Assembly (NCBI RefSeq): GCF_048006345.1
Contig: NZ_CP180351.1
Span: forward strand, 62,001 to 126,000
Length of the DNA stretch: 64,000 bases
Origin: Marivita sp030148515
GTDB lineage: Bacteria; Pseudomonadota; Alphaproteobacteria; Rhodobacterales; Rhodobacteraceae
Reading direction: 5' to 3'
A model generated the notes under the pieces. That model made no database searches. It was not told the origin of the DNA and worked only from the letters and a program-made list of their open reading frames with translations. This document shows, one piece after another, positions 44,116 to 51,933 of the stretch. The position numbers and the translations under genes were made by a program. The first letter of the stretch is position 1. Each line of letters starts with the position of its first letter.

Positions 44116-47100
44116 ATGAATATTGCAAAAGCGTCCATCGACCGCCCCATCCTCACGTGGCTTATCATGTTGGCAGCCCTGCTGGGCGGCATCTGGGGCT
44201 TCTTTTCCTTGGGTCGGTTGGAAGACCCGGCTTTTACCATCAAGACCGCCGTGGTGGTCACGGAATATCCCGGTGCCAGCGCCGCACAGGTAGCGCGCGA
44301 GGTGACGGAACCGCTGGAATCCGAGATCCAGAAGATGTCGGAGGTCAAGGAAGTCCGGTCGGTGAACCAACCCGGTCTGTCGCGCATCAGCGTGGACATG
44401 AAAGACACCTATGACGGCGAGGAATTGCCCGAGATTTGGACCAAGCTACGCAACCGGGTGAATGCGGCGCGGCTGCCATCAGGCACCGGCCGACCGTTTG
44501 TGAATGACGGGTTTGGGGACGTGTTCGGCATCTACTATGCCGTGACAGCCCCCGGTTTTTCCGATGCCGAGATTTACGAGCTTTCCACCTTTCTGCGGCG
44601 CGAATTGCTGACCGTTGACGGCGTTGCCGATGTCGCCCTCTCGGGTGTTCCGGACGAAGTGATCTATGTGGAGCCGAACCTTGTTCTGAGCACCAACCTG
44701 AACGTGCCGCCTGCCGCGATTCAGCAGGCTTTGGCGACGACCAATTCGGTTGTGGATGGCGGGTCGATCCAGGATGTGGACGGGCGTACGCTGATCCAGG
44801 GACCGGATGGATATGACACCGTGCAAGAGATCGCGGGCCTGACCGTTGGGGTCGGTGGAGAGGTGCTCAACCTTTTCGATTTTGCCGACGTTTATCGCGC
44901 GCGCGAAGTCACGCCCGACCTGATCATTCGCCACAATGGGGTCGAAGCCTTTGCATTGGGGATCGCCGGGATCGGTTCGGAGAACATCGTCGATGTTGGC
45001 AAGCGTGCCGACGCCAAGCTGGCCGAGCTTGCGCCACAAATCCCGGTGGGCGTGGAGCTGCAACCGATCTACCAGCAGCACGTGGTGGTGGAAGAGGCGT
45101 CCAACGCGTTCCTGGTCAACCTTGCCATGTCGGTGACCATCGTTGTCATCGTGCTTGCGCTTTTCATGGGATGGCGGGCTGCGATTGTTGTCGGCGTGAC
45201 GCTGCTTTTGACCGTGGTCGGAACGCTGTTCTTCATGGCGGTCTTTGCCATCGAGATGGAACGGATTTCGCTGGGCGCATTGATCATCGCCATGGGGATG
45301 CTGGTCGACAATGCCATCGTTGTGGCGGAAGGCATGCAGATCGCGATGCGACGCGGCAAGGACAGCCGGGCCGCAGCGGATGAGGCGGCCAGCAAGACGC
45401 AAATTCCGCTGCTTGGGGCCACGGTGATCGGGATCATGGCCTTTGCCGGTATTGGCCTCAGCCCGGATGCGACGGGGGAATTCCTGTTCTCGCTGTTCGC
45501 TGTGATCGGGATTTCGCTGCTGCTATCGTGGGTGCTGGCGCTGACGGCGACGCCTTTGCTGGGGCACTATTTCTTCAAGCGTGGTGCGGGTGGGGATGAC
45601 GACGCCTATGGCGGCGCGATGTTCCGGCTTTATGGCGCGGTCCTGCGCGGCGCGTTGCGCACATGGTGGCTTGTGATTGTCGGGCTCGTGGGGATCACGG
45701 TTGTCTGCTTCATGCTGTTTGGTCAGATCAAGCAGCAGTTCTTTCCCGACAGCAACACGCCGCTGTTCTTCGTGCATTACAAGCTGGAGCAGGGGGCGTC
45801 GATCGAAGAGACATCGCGCGATCTGATGGTGTTCGAGGACTGGCTTGCCGAACAGGAGGATGTCGTCTCTGCCAGTGCCTTTGTCGGGCGCGGCGCGGAC
45901 CGGTTCATGCTGACATATCAGGCCGAAGACCCGAACCCGAGTTACGGCCATATCATCGTGCGCACCGAAAACATCGACCAAATTGCGCCGCTGATCGCAG
46001 AGATTGAAGCCTTTGCCGCTGAAAACCTGCCGCAAGGCGAATTCCGCGCCAAGCGGCTGGCCTTTGGACCCGGTGGGGGCGATCCGATTCAGGTGCGGTT
46101 CTCGGGGCCGGATGCGGTTGTTCTGCGGGATCTGGCAGACGAGGCGATGGCACGTCTGACCGCTGCATCGGACAACATCGTTGCCCCGCGCATCGACTGG
46201 CGGGAACAAGAGCTTGTGCTCAAGCCGGTTTACGCCACAGACCGCGCGCAGGAGGCAGGGATCACCCGCGACGACATCACAACCATCCTGCGCTTTGCGA
46301 CCACCGGGATCGATGCCGGGGTGTACCGGGAGGGGGAGCGGCAGATCCCCATCGTTCTGCGTGCTGACCCCGAGGCGGGGCTCGCTCTGACCGATTACGT
46401 GGTCTATTCGCAGAATGCGCAGACATCGGTGCCGCTGGAACAGGTGACGGACGGATTGAAATTCGAGGCGCAGAACACGCTGCTGATGCGGCGGGACCGG
46501 CTGCTGACGATCACCGTGGGCGCGGATATCGTCAAAGGATTGACTGCGGCACAGGTGCAGGCCGAGGTGACCGAGACCATTGAGGCAATGGACCTGCCTG
46601 CGGGCTACAAGATGGAATGGGGTGGAGAGCTGGAAAGCTCGTCCGACGCGCAGGCCAGCCTTGGGCGGCAATTGCCGATGAGCCTGATCATCATGGTGGT
46701 GATCTCGGTTCTTCTGTTCAACGCGCTGCGGCAACCGCTGATCATCTGGCTGCTGGTTCCGATGTCGGTGAACGGCGTCAGTCTGGCTTTGCTGGGCACC
46801 GGGTACCCGTTCACGTTCACAGCGCTTTTGGGGCTGTTGTCGCTGTCGGGGATGCTGATCAAGAACGGGATCGTTCTGGTGGAAGAGATCGACATCGTGC
46901 GGGCCGAAAAGCCGGATCAGGATTTGAAGGACACGATTGTAGAGGCTTCTACATCGCGTCTGCGGCCAGTGATCCTTGCTGCGGCCACGACCATTCTGGG
47001 GATGTTGCCGCTGATCTGGGACGCGTTCTTCCAGTCGATGGCGGTGACCATCATGGGCGGGCTCGCGTTTGCGTCGATCCTCACGCTGGTGGCGGCCCCT

Positions 47101-47157
47101 GTGTTCTACTACGCCTTTTTCAAGCGAAGTGCGGAGGCACAGGCCCAGCCTGCGTGA
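44116..47157 (+). CDS. RND efflux pump inner-membrane transporter
   Basis: A 1013-residue AcrB/MexB-superfamily proton antiporter, close to the usual length. The N-terminus (NIAKASIDRPILTWLIMLAA) is TM1. TM4 carries ALIIAMGMLVDNAIVVAEGM with the relay aspartate, and the late motif LSLSGMLIKNGIVLVEEID is the second-half counterpart. It starts 10 bases after the adaptor stop. Substrate not predictable. The pair is probably derepressed by an inducer through the palindrome upstream. Confidence 0.94.
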   Translation: MNIAKASIDRPILTWLIMLAALLGGIWGFFSLGRLEDPAFTIKTAVVVTEYPGASAAQVAREVTEPLESEIQKMSEVKEVRSVNQPGLSRISVDMKDTYDGEELPEIWTKLRNRVNAARLPSGTGRPFVNDGFGDVFGIYYAVTAPGFSDAEIYELSTFLRRELLTVDGVADVALSGVPDEVIYVEPNLVLSTNLNVPPAAIQQALATTNSVVDGGSIQDVDGRTLIQGPDGYDTVQEIAGLTVGVGGEVLNLFDFADVYRAREVTPDLIIRHNGVEAFALGIAGIGSENIVDVGKRADAKLAELAPQIPVGVELQPIYQQHVVVEEASNAFLVNLAMSVTIVVIVLALFMGWRAAIVVGVTLLLTVVGTLFFMAVFAIEMERISLGALIIAMGMLVDNAIVVAEGMQIAMRRGKDSRAAADEAASKTQIPLLGATVIGIMAFAGIGLSPDATGEFLFSLFAVIGISLLLSWVLALTATPLLGHYFFKRGAGGDDDAYGGAMFRLYGAVLRGALRTWWLVIVGLVGITVVCFMLFGQIKQQFFPDSNTPLFFVHYKLEQGASIEETSRDLMVFEDWLAEQEDVVSASAFVGRGADRFMLTYQAEDPNPSYGHIIVRTENIDQIAPLIAEIEAFAAENLPQGEFRAKRLAFGPGGGDPIQVRFSGPDAVVLRDLADEAMARLTAASDNIVAPRIDWREQELVLKPVYATDRAQEAGITRDDITTILRFATTGIDAGVYREGERQIPIVLRADPEAGLALTDYVVYSQNAQTSVPLEQVTDGLKFEAQNTLLMRRDRLLTITVGADIVKGLTAAQVQAEVTETIEAMDLPAGYKMEWGGELESSSDAQASLGRQLPMSLIIMVVISVLLFNALRQPLIIWLLVPMSVNGVSLALLGTGYPFTFTALLGLLSLSGMLIKNGIVLVEEIDIVRAEKPDQDLKDTIVEASTSRLRPVILAAATTILGMLPLIWDAFFQSMAVTIMGGLAFASILTLVAAPVFYYAFFKRSAEAQAQPA

Positions 47158-47321
47158 CGGTCAAATGGTGTCCCGCGGCCTGCCATGGTTGGTGTTCAAT
47201 TTGGATGTTTCGCTCATTTTGCGGGCAGAGTTTTTGCGGCGGCTCGAATTCCGGTGGTGTGCTGCACCGCTGTGCATGTCGATGATTGCATCTGCCGAAT
47301 GACCTGTTGCACATCCTGACC

Positions 47322-47906
47322 ATGCAGACCTCGATCCGGATTGTCGTCGTCGAACAGGACCGCGACAGAGCCATAGCCATCGTTGACGCCCTCAAGGACG
47401 CCTGTGCCTGCGACGTCCTTGTTGTTGGCGATTCCAGCGGTCTGGAGCGCAAGATCGCAGCATATGGTCCCGATATTGTCTTGATTGATATCGACAATCC
47501 GACGCGCGACATGCTGGAGGAACTGACCCTTGCCTCGGGGCCGCTGGAACGGCCCGTGGCGATGTTCGTCTCGGGAAATTCCGACGGTCTGGCGGCAGCG
47601 GCGATCGAAGCGGGCGTTTCGGCGTATGTGGTCGACGGGCTTGCACCCGCGCGCATCAAACCTGTGATGGATACGGCCATCGCGCGCTTTGCCATGGTGC
47701 GCCAGATGCGCAACGAATTGGCCGAGACGCGGCGCGCGCTGGAAGAGCGCAAGGTCATTGATCGCGCCAAGGGCCTGCTCATGAAGGCCAAGGGCATCGA
47801 CGAAGACGCGGCCTATGCGCTGTTGCGCAAGACCGCCATGGACCGGGGACGTCGTGTCGCCGATGTGGCCGAGGCGCTGGTCACTGCGGCGGGATTGTTG
47901 GGATGA
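47322..47906 (+). CDS. nasT: NasT, nitrate-responsive ANTAR antiterminator
   Basis: A 194-residue RNA-binding response regulator. A receiver-like domain with Asp56 (VLIDIDNP) at the phosphoacceptor position lies N-terminal. The C-terminal ANTAR domain at about 130-190 reads VIDRAKGLLMKAKGIDEDAA and ALLRKTAMDRGRRVADVAEA. ATG 47322 (MQTSIRIVVV) is preferred over an upstream TTG. NasT is held inactive by NasS and, when freed, binds paired A1/G4 hexaloop hairpins; such a pair is present before nrtA. It overlaps nasS by four bases. Confidence 0.93.
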   Translation: MQTSIRIVVVEQDRDRAIAIVDALKDACACDVLVVGDSSGLERKIAAYGPDIVLIDIDNPTRDMLEELTLASGPLERPVAMFVSGNSDGLAAAAIEAGVSAYVVDGLAPARIKPVMDTAIARFAMVRQMRNELAETRRALEERKVIDRAKGLLMKAKGIDEDAAYALLRKTAMDRGRRVADVAEALVTAAGLLG

Positions 47907-49075
47907 CGCGGGTCACGGTTCCTGTCGCCTATATGCCGCTTGTCGATGCTGCGCCGCTGATCGTTGCGCAGGAAATGGGGTTTGCGGATGCAGAAGGTCT
48001 CGCGCTTGACCTGATCGCCGCTCCGTCCTGGTCTTCGGTGCGTGACATGCTGGCGTTTGGGCGTGTGGATGCCGCGCATATGCTGTCGCCCGTGCCGATT
48101 GCCATGGCGATGGGGCTAGGCGGTGTGGCCACGGCGCTGAGCGCGGTATCGGTCCTGTCGGTCAATGGCAATGTCATTGGCGTCGGTAAGCCGCTGGAAG
48201 AGAAGCTCCGCGCCAATGGCTTTGAGTTCGACTTTGCCGATCCTGTGAAAGCCGCGCGCGCCTTGGCCGAAGTTCGGGACAGGCCGATCATCTTTGGCGT
48301 GCCTTTCCCGTTTTCGATGCATGTCGAACTTCTGCGGTACTGGAGTGCCGCAACCGATCTTGGGCCTGATGGCATCGTGATCCGCACCGTGCCTCCGCCT
48401 TTGATGGCCAATGCCCTTGCTGCTGGCGATGTCGATGCTTTTTGCGTTGGTGAACCTTGGGGGTCTGTCGCGGTGGAGCAGGGTTCGGGCGCGCTTTTGC
48501 TGCCCGGTGCCTCCATCTGGAGCTTTGCGCCCGAAAAGGTGCTTGCGGTGCGCACAGCCTGGGCCGAGACCGAACCCGACCTGACAGGGCGCTTGATGCG
48601 CGCGGTGTGGCGCGCGGGCCGGTGGCTAGCCGATCCCAATGCCCGATTGGCCGCTGCAACCCTGCTGTCGAGAAAGTCGTATCTCAATGTCTCGTCCGAA
48701 CTGATCGACCGCGCATTGTCGGGGGATCTGGTGGTTTCAAGCCGGGGCGAGCAGCGATCGGTGGACGGTTTCCTGCTGTTTCACGAGGGGGCGGCGAATT
48801 TCCCGTGGCGCAGTCAGGCCAAATGGATTGGGCAGCATCTGGCAGATCATCACAGGCCTGCTGACACGCCGTCCATCGACGCCATTGCCAAGGTCTATCG
48901 CACCGATCTCTACAGGATGCATATGGAGGGAACGGGCTGCGATTTGCCCGGTGCCTCTGAAAAGGTCGAAGGGGCGATTCTGCATGCGACGGCCGTTGCT
49001 TCTGCGGCTGGCAGTTTGACACTTTTGCCGAACCGCTTTTTCGATGCACGGGTTTTCGACTTTCCCGTGAAATGA
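47903..49075 (+). CDS. nasS: NasS, cytoplasmic nitrate/nitrite sensor
   Basis: A 390-residue NrtA/CmpA-like binding protein without a signal peptide (MTRVTVPVAYMPLVDAAPLI), as expected for the cytosolic sensor NasS. Conserved ligand-site segments VDAAHMLSPVPIAMAMGLGG and DAFCVGEPWGSVAVEQG match NrtA. In absence of nitrate or nitrite it binds NasT and blocks antitermination. The order here is nasT before nasS, overlapping by four bases. The stop is followed by an inverted repeat, ACCGCC/GGCGGT (49075-49095), without a T-run. Confidence 0.92.
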   Translation: MTRVTVPVAYMPLVDAAPLIVAQEMGFADAEGLALDLIAAPSWSSVRDMLAFGRVDAAHMLSPVPIAMAMGLGGVATALSAVSVLSVNGNVIGVGKPLEEKLRANGFEFDFADPVKAARALAEVRDRPIIFGVPFPFSMHVELLRYWSAATDLGPDGIVIRTVPPPLMANALAAGDVDAFCVGEPWGSVAVEQGSGALLLPGASIWSFAPEKVLAVRTAWAETEPDLTGRLMRAVWRAGRWLADPNARLAAATLLSRKSYLNVSSELIDRALSGDLVVSSRGEQRSVDGFLLFHEGAANFPWRSQAKWIGQHLADHHRPADTPSIDAIAKVYRTDLYRMHMEGTGCDLPGASEKVEGAILHATAVASAAGSLTLLPNRFFDARVFDFPVK

Positions 49076-49176
49076 CCGCCTGTTTTTTGGGCGGTTGATG
49101 CGTGTTGCACGGATCCGACCCATTTCCTTAAAGAAAATATTGGGAATCATCGCTGCGCTGCGGCATTGAAGGGACG

Positions 49177-49196
49177 TGTTCGCAACGGGGCGAGCA
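49177..49196 (+). promoter_or_regulatory. ANTAR leader hairpin P1 (hexaloop AACGGG)
   Basis: TGTTCGC (49177-49183) pairs over seven bases, one of them U-G, with GCGAGCA (49190-49196). The six-base loop AACGGG has A at position 1 and G at 4, the known ANTAR-recognition rule. Confidence 0.8.
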
Positions 49197-49226
49197 AACC
49201 GAATTCCTCCCACGACTGGGAACTTC

Positions 49227-49242
49227 TGAGCAGGGTCGCTCA
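49227..49242 (+). promoter_or_regulatory. ANTAR leader hairpin P2 (hexaloop AGGGTC)
   Basis: TGAGC (49227-49231) pairs perfectly with GCTCA (49238-49242). The loop AGGGTC again has A1 and G4. Its loop and 3' arm are also the 5' arm of the terminator, so the two are mutually exclusive. Confidence 0.8.
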
Positions 49243-49284
49243 CTTTCCGCCGGAACCATCCGGTGGTCAGTGTCGGCCCTTTTT
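49233..49284 (+). terminator. NasT-controlled terminator before nrtA
   Basis: GGGTCG (49233-49238) pairs with CGGCCC (49274-49279), CAC (49241-49243) with GTG (49270-49272), and CCGCCGG (49247-49253) with CCGGTGG (49260-49266). TTTTT (49280-49284) follows directly. It lies 60 bases before nrtA. Expected to stop transcription unless NasT holds P2. Confidence 0.75.
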
Positions 49285-49343
49285 CTGTTTCTGCGCAGTC
49301 TTTTCGCCTCCCCGAAAGACCGCGCGCTTCGAAAGGACATATC

Positions 49344-50711
49344 ATGAGAAAGCTCTTTCTGAGCCTTGTTGCCACCACAGCGCTTGCGAGCCCTTCCTTT
49401 GCCGAATTGCTTGAGCTCGAAAAAGACGAACTCACCTTCGGTTTCATCAAGCTGACCGATATGGCACCGCTCGCCGTTGCCTATGAGCAAGGTTATTTCC
49501 TGGACGAGGGATTGTTCGTCACGCTGGAGGCGCAGGCCAACTGGAAAGTGCTTCTGGACGGGGTGATCGGCGGCCAGCTTGATGGTGCGCATATGCTTGC
49601 GGGTCAGCCATTGGCCGCCACCATCGGCTACGGCACAGAAGCCCATATCGTGACGCCGTTTTCCATGGACCTGAACGGCAATGGCATCACCGTGTCGAAC
49701 GAGGTCTGGGAAAAGATGCTGCCGCATATTCCGAAAATGGATGATGGCCGCCCGCAGCACCCGATTTCGGCCGAGGCTTTGGTGCCGGTGATCGAAGAGT
49801 TCAATTCCAAGGGCCAGCCGTTCAACATGGGCATGGTCTTCCCGGTGTCGACCCACAATTATGAGCTGCGCTATTGGCTGGCCGCCGGGGGCATCAACCC
49901 AGGCTACTACAGCCCGGAAAACATCTCGGGACAGATCGGGGCGGAAGTGTTCCTTTCGGTGACGCCGCCGCCGCAAATGCCGGCCACGTTGGAGGCGGGA
50001 ACGATCCACGGCTATTGCGTGGGTGAGCCGTGGAACCAGCAGGCGGTGTTCAAGGGGATCGGCGTGCCGGTCATCACCGATTATCAGCTGTGGAAGAACA
50101 ACCCCGAAAAGGTGTTCGGCCTGACCAAGGAATTCACCGAACAGAACCCTAACACCACGCTTGCCATCACCAAAGCGCTGATCCGCGCGGCGATCTGGCT
50201 GGACGAGAACGACAACGCCAATCGCCCTGCCGCGGTGGAGATCCTGAGCCGTCCTGAATATGTGGGCGCGGATTACGAGGTGATTGCCAACTCGATGACC
50301 GGGTTCTTCGAATTCGAGAAAGGCGACAAGCGCGACATTCCCGATTTCAACGTCTTCTTCCGGTACAACGCCACCTATCCGTTCTATTCGGACGCGGTTT
50401 GGTATCTGACGCAGATGCGCCGTTGGGGCCAGATCGACGAGGCCAAGCCGGACAGCTGGTACGACGAGGTCGCGAAATCGGTCTACAAGCCCGAGATCTA
50501 CCTGCAGGCTGCACGTCTTCTGGTGGATCAGGGACTTGCCAACGAAGCGGACTTTCCGTGGGACAGCGATGGTTACAAGGACCCGACGCCTGCTGCGGAT
50601 ATCATCGACGGCATTCCCTATGATGGCCGCGCCCCCAATGCCTATCTCGAAAGCCTGCCCATCGGCCTGAAGGGCGAGCAGATGGTCGTGGGCAACGAGG
50701 TTAAGGGCTGA
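49344..50711 (+). CDS. nrtA: Nitrate/nitrite ABC importer binding protein
   Basis: A 455-residue periplasmic nitrate-binding protein with a Sec signal (RKLFLSLVATTALASPSFA). NrtA family segments are LTFGFIKLTDMAPLAVAYEQ, DGAHMLAGQPLAATIGYG and IHGYCVGEPWNQQAVFKGIG. It starts 60 bases downstream of the terminator T-run, with GAAAGGAC as ribosome-binding site. It is the first gene of a long operon ending at cobA, inducible by nitrate/nitrite through NasST. Confidence 0.95.
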   Translation: MRKLFLSLVATTALASPSFAELLELEKDELTFGFIKLTDMAPLAVAYEQGYFLDEGLFVTLEAQANWKVLLDGVIGGQLDGAHMLAGQPLAATIGYGTEAHIVTPFSMDLNGNGITVSNEVWEKMLPHIPKMDDGRPQHPISAEALVPVIEEFNSKGQPFNMGMVFPVSTHNYELRYWLAAGGINPGYYSPENISGQIGAEVFLSVTPPPQMPATLEAGTIHGYCVGEPWNQQAVFKGIGVPVITDYQLWKNNPEKVFGLTKEFTEQNPNTTLAITKALIRAAIWLDENDNANRPAAVEILSRPEYVGADYEVIANSMTGFFEFEKGDKRDIPDFNVFFRYNATYPFYSDAVWYLTQMRRWGQIDEAKPDSWYDEVAKSVYKPEIYLQAARLLVDQGLANEADFPWDSDGYKDPTPAADIIDGIPYDGRAPNAYLESLPIGLKGEQMVVGNEVKG

Positions 50712-50718
50712 CGAGACC

Positions 50719-50740
50719 GGTCCGGGCTTCGGCCCGGACC
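50719..50740 (+). promoter_or_regulatory. Intercistronic UUCG-capped hairpin between nrtA and nrtB
   Basis: GGTCCGGGC (50719-50727) pairs perfectly with GCCCGGACC (50732-50740), closing the very stable C(UUCG)G tetraloop. It starts eight bases after the nrtA stop and has no T-run. Likely stabilises nrtA mRNA. Confidence 0.75.
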
Positions 50741-50813
50741 CATCCTTCCGTGAAATCCAGGCTCCGGGTTCAGCCCTGAGCATTTCGCTCCCGCCGATGA
50801 GGACGTGCAAGAC

Positions 50814-51890
50814 ATGACAACCGTCGATCCCAATTTCGCTGAAACAGAAGACCGCGAGGCGCGCCGCGCCCGGCTTTTCACTCGCATCAATGCGGCCGAC
50901 AAATGGTTCCAGGTTCTGGGCTTCTCGTGGCTGACACCAGTTCTCAAGGCGGCCGCGGGCGACAACCCGGCGGCGCAGATGAAGGAGATCTGGCGTCTTC
51001 TGGCAGTTCCCGTCATCGCCATTGTCGCGTTCCTGATGCTCTGGGGCGTTCTGGCTCCGAAGGTGCAGACATCGCTGGGTGCGGTTCCCGGACCGGCGCA
51101 AGTCTGGGCCGAAGCCGTCAACCTGCACCAGGACGCGCAGGCCAAGTCCGAAAGCAAGGCCAAGTTCGAAGCGCAGGTCGCACAGTTGAACGAACGGCGG
51201 ATTGCGCAGGGCCAGGAACCGGTCGCCCGCGCCTATACCGGTGCGCCGACCTATTACCAGCAGATCTGGACCTCGATCCAGACGGTGTTCTTTGGCTTCC
51301 TGATTGCCACCGTGGTTGCGGTGCCGCTTGGGATCGCCGCAGGTCTGTCGCCCATCGCGAATGCGGCGTTGAACCCGCTTATCCAGATCTTCAAACCGGT
51401 TTCGCCGCTGGCCTGGTTGCCGATCGTCACGATGATCGTGTCAGCGCTTGCCGCCTCGAATGACGGTCTTTTGCCGAAAAGCTTTGTGATCTCGGCTGTC
51501 ACCGTCACGTTGTGTTCGCTCTGGCCGACGCTCATCAACACCGCGCTGGGTGTCGCGAGCATCGACAAGGATCTCGTGAACGTCTCCAAGGTTCTCAAGA
51601 TGAACACCTGGACCAAGATCACCAAACTGGTCCTGCCTTCGGCGCTGCCGCTCATCTTTACCGGGCTGCGTCTGTCGTTGGGTGTGGGCTGGATGGTTCT
51701 GATCGCGGCGGAAATGCTGGCGCAGAACCCGGGTCTTGGCAAATTCGTCTGGGACGAGTTCCAGAACGGTTCGAGTTCGAGCCTCGCCCGGATCATGGTT
51801 GCCGTGCTGACCATCGGGGTCATCGGCTTCCTACTGGACCGCGTGATGTATGCTCTGCAGTCGCTCTTCACTTTCACGAACACCCGATGA
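50814..51890 (+). CDS. nrtB: Nitrate ABC importer permease
   Basis: A 358-residue inner-membrane permease of the NrtB/SsuC type. The N-terminal ~75 residues are soluble; a polar, charged periplasmic-looking stretch follows the first helix (QAKSESKAKFEAQVAQLNER), longer than in cyanobacterial NrtB. Family motifs are PLGIAAGLSPIANAALNPLI and SALPLIFTGLRLSLGVGWMV. ATG 50814 is preferred over GTG 50805, which is too near the GAGGAC site. It lies 43 bases before the ATPase gene. Confidence 0.92.
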   Translation: MTTVDPNFAETEDREARRARLFTRINAADKWFQVLGFSWLTPVLKAAAGDNPAAQMKEIWRLLAVPVIAIVAFLMLWGVLAPKVQTSLGAVPGPAQVWAEAVNLHQDAQAKSESKAKFEAQVAQLNERRIAQGQEPVARAYTGAPTYYQQIWTSIQTVFFGFLIATVVAVPLGIAAGLSPIANAALNPLIQIFKPVSPLAWLPIVTMIVSALAASNDGLLPKSFVISAVTVTLCSLWPTLINTALGVASIDKDLVNVSKVLKMNTWTKITKLVLPSALPLIFTGLRLSLGVGWMVLIAAEMLAQNPGLGKFVWDEFQNGSSSSLARIMVAVLTIGVIGFLLDRVMYALQSLFTFTNTR

Positions 51891-51933
51891 TCCGCGTTCA
51901 AGCAGCGAAGCAGTCGCGCGAAAGGACAAATCC

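Noticed and set aside
49075..49095. Inverted repeat ACCGCC/GGCGGT after nasS as a terminator
   Set aside because: The T-run is in the loop, not after the stem, and it overlaps the nasS stop; it cannot be called a terminator.
49093..49108. Possible sigma-54 promoter before nrtA (GG and GC elements with TTGCA)
   Set aside because: The GG-to-GC distance is two bases too long for a -24/-12 promoter and the -24 element is poor.
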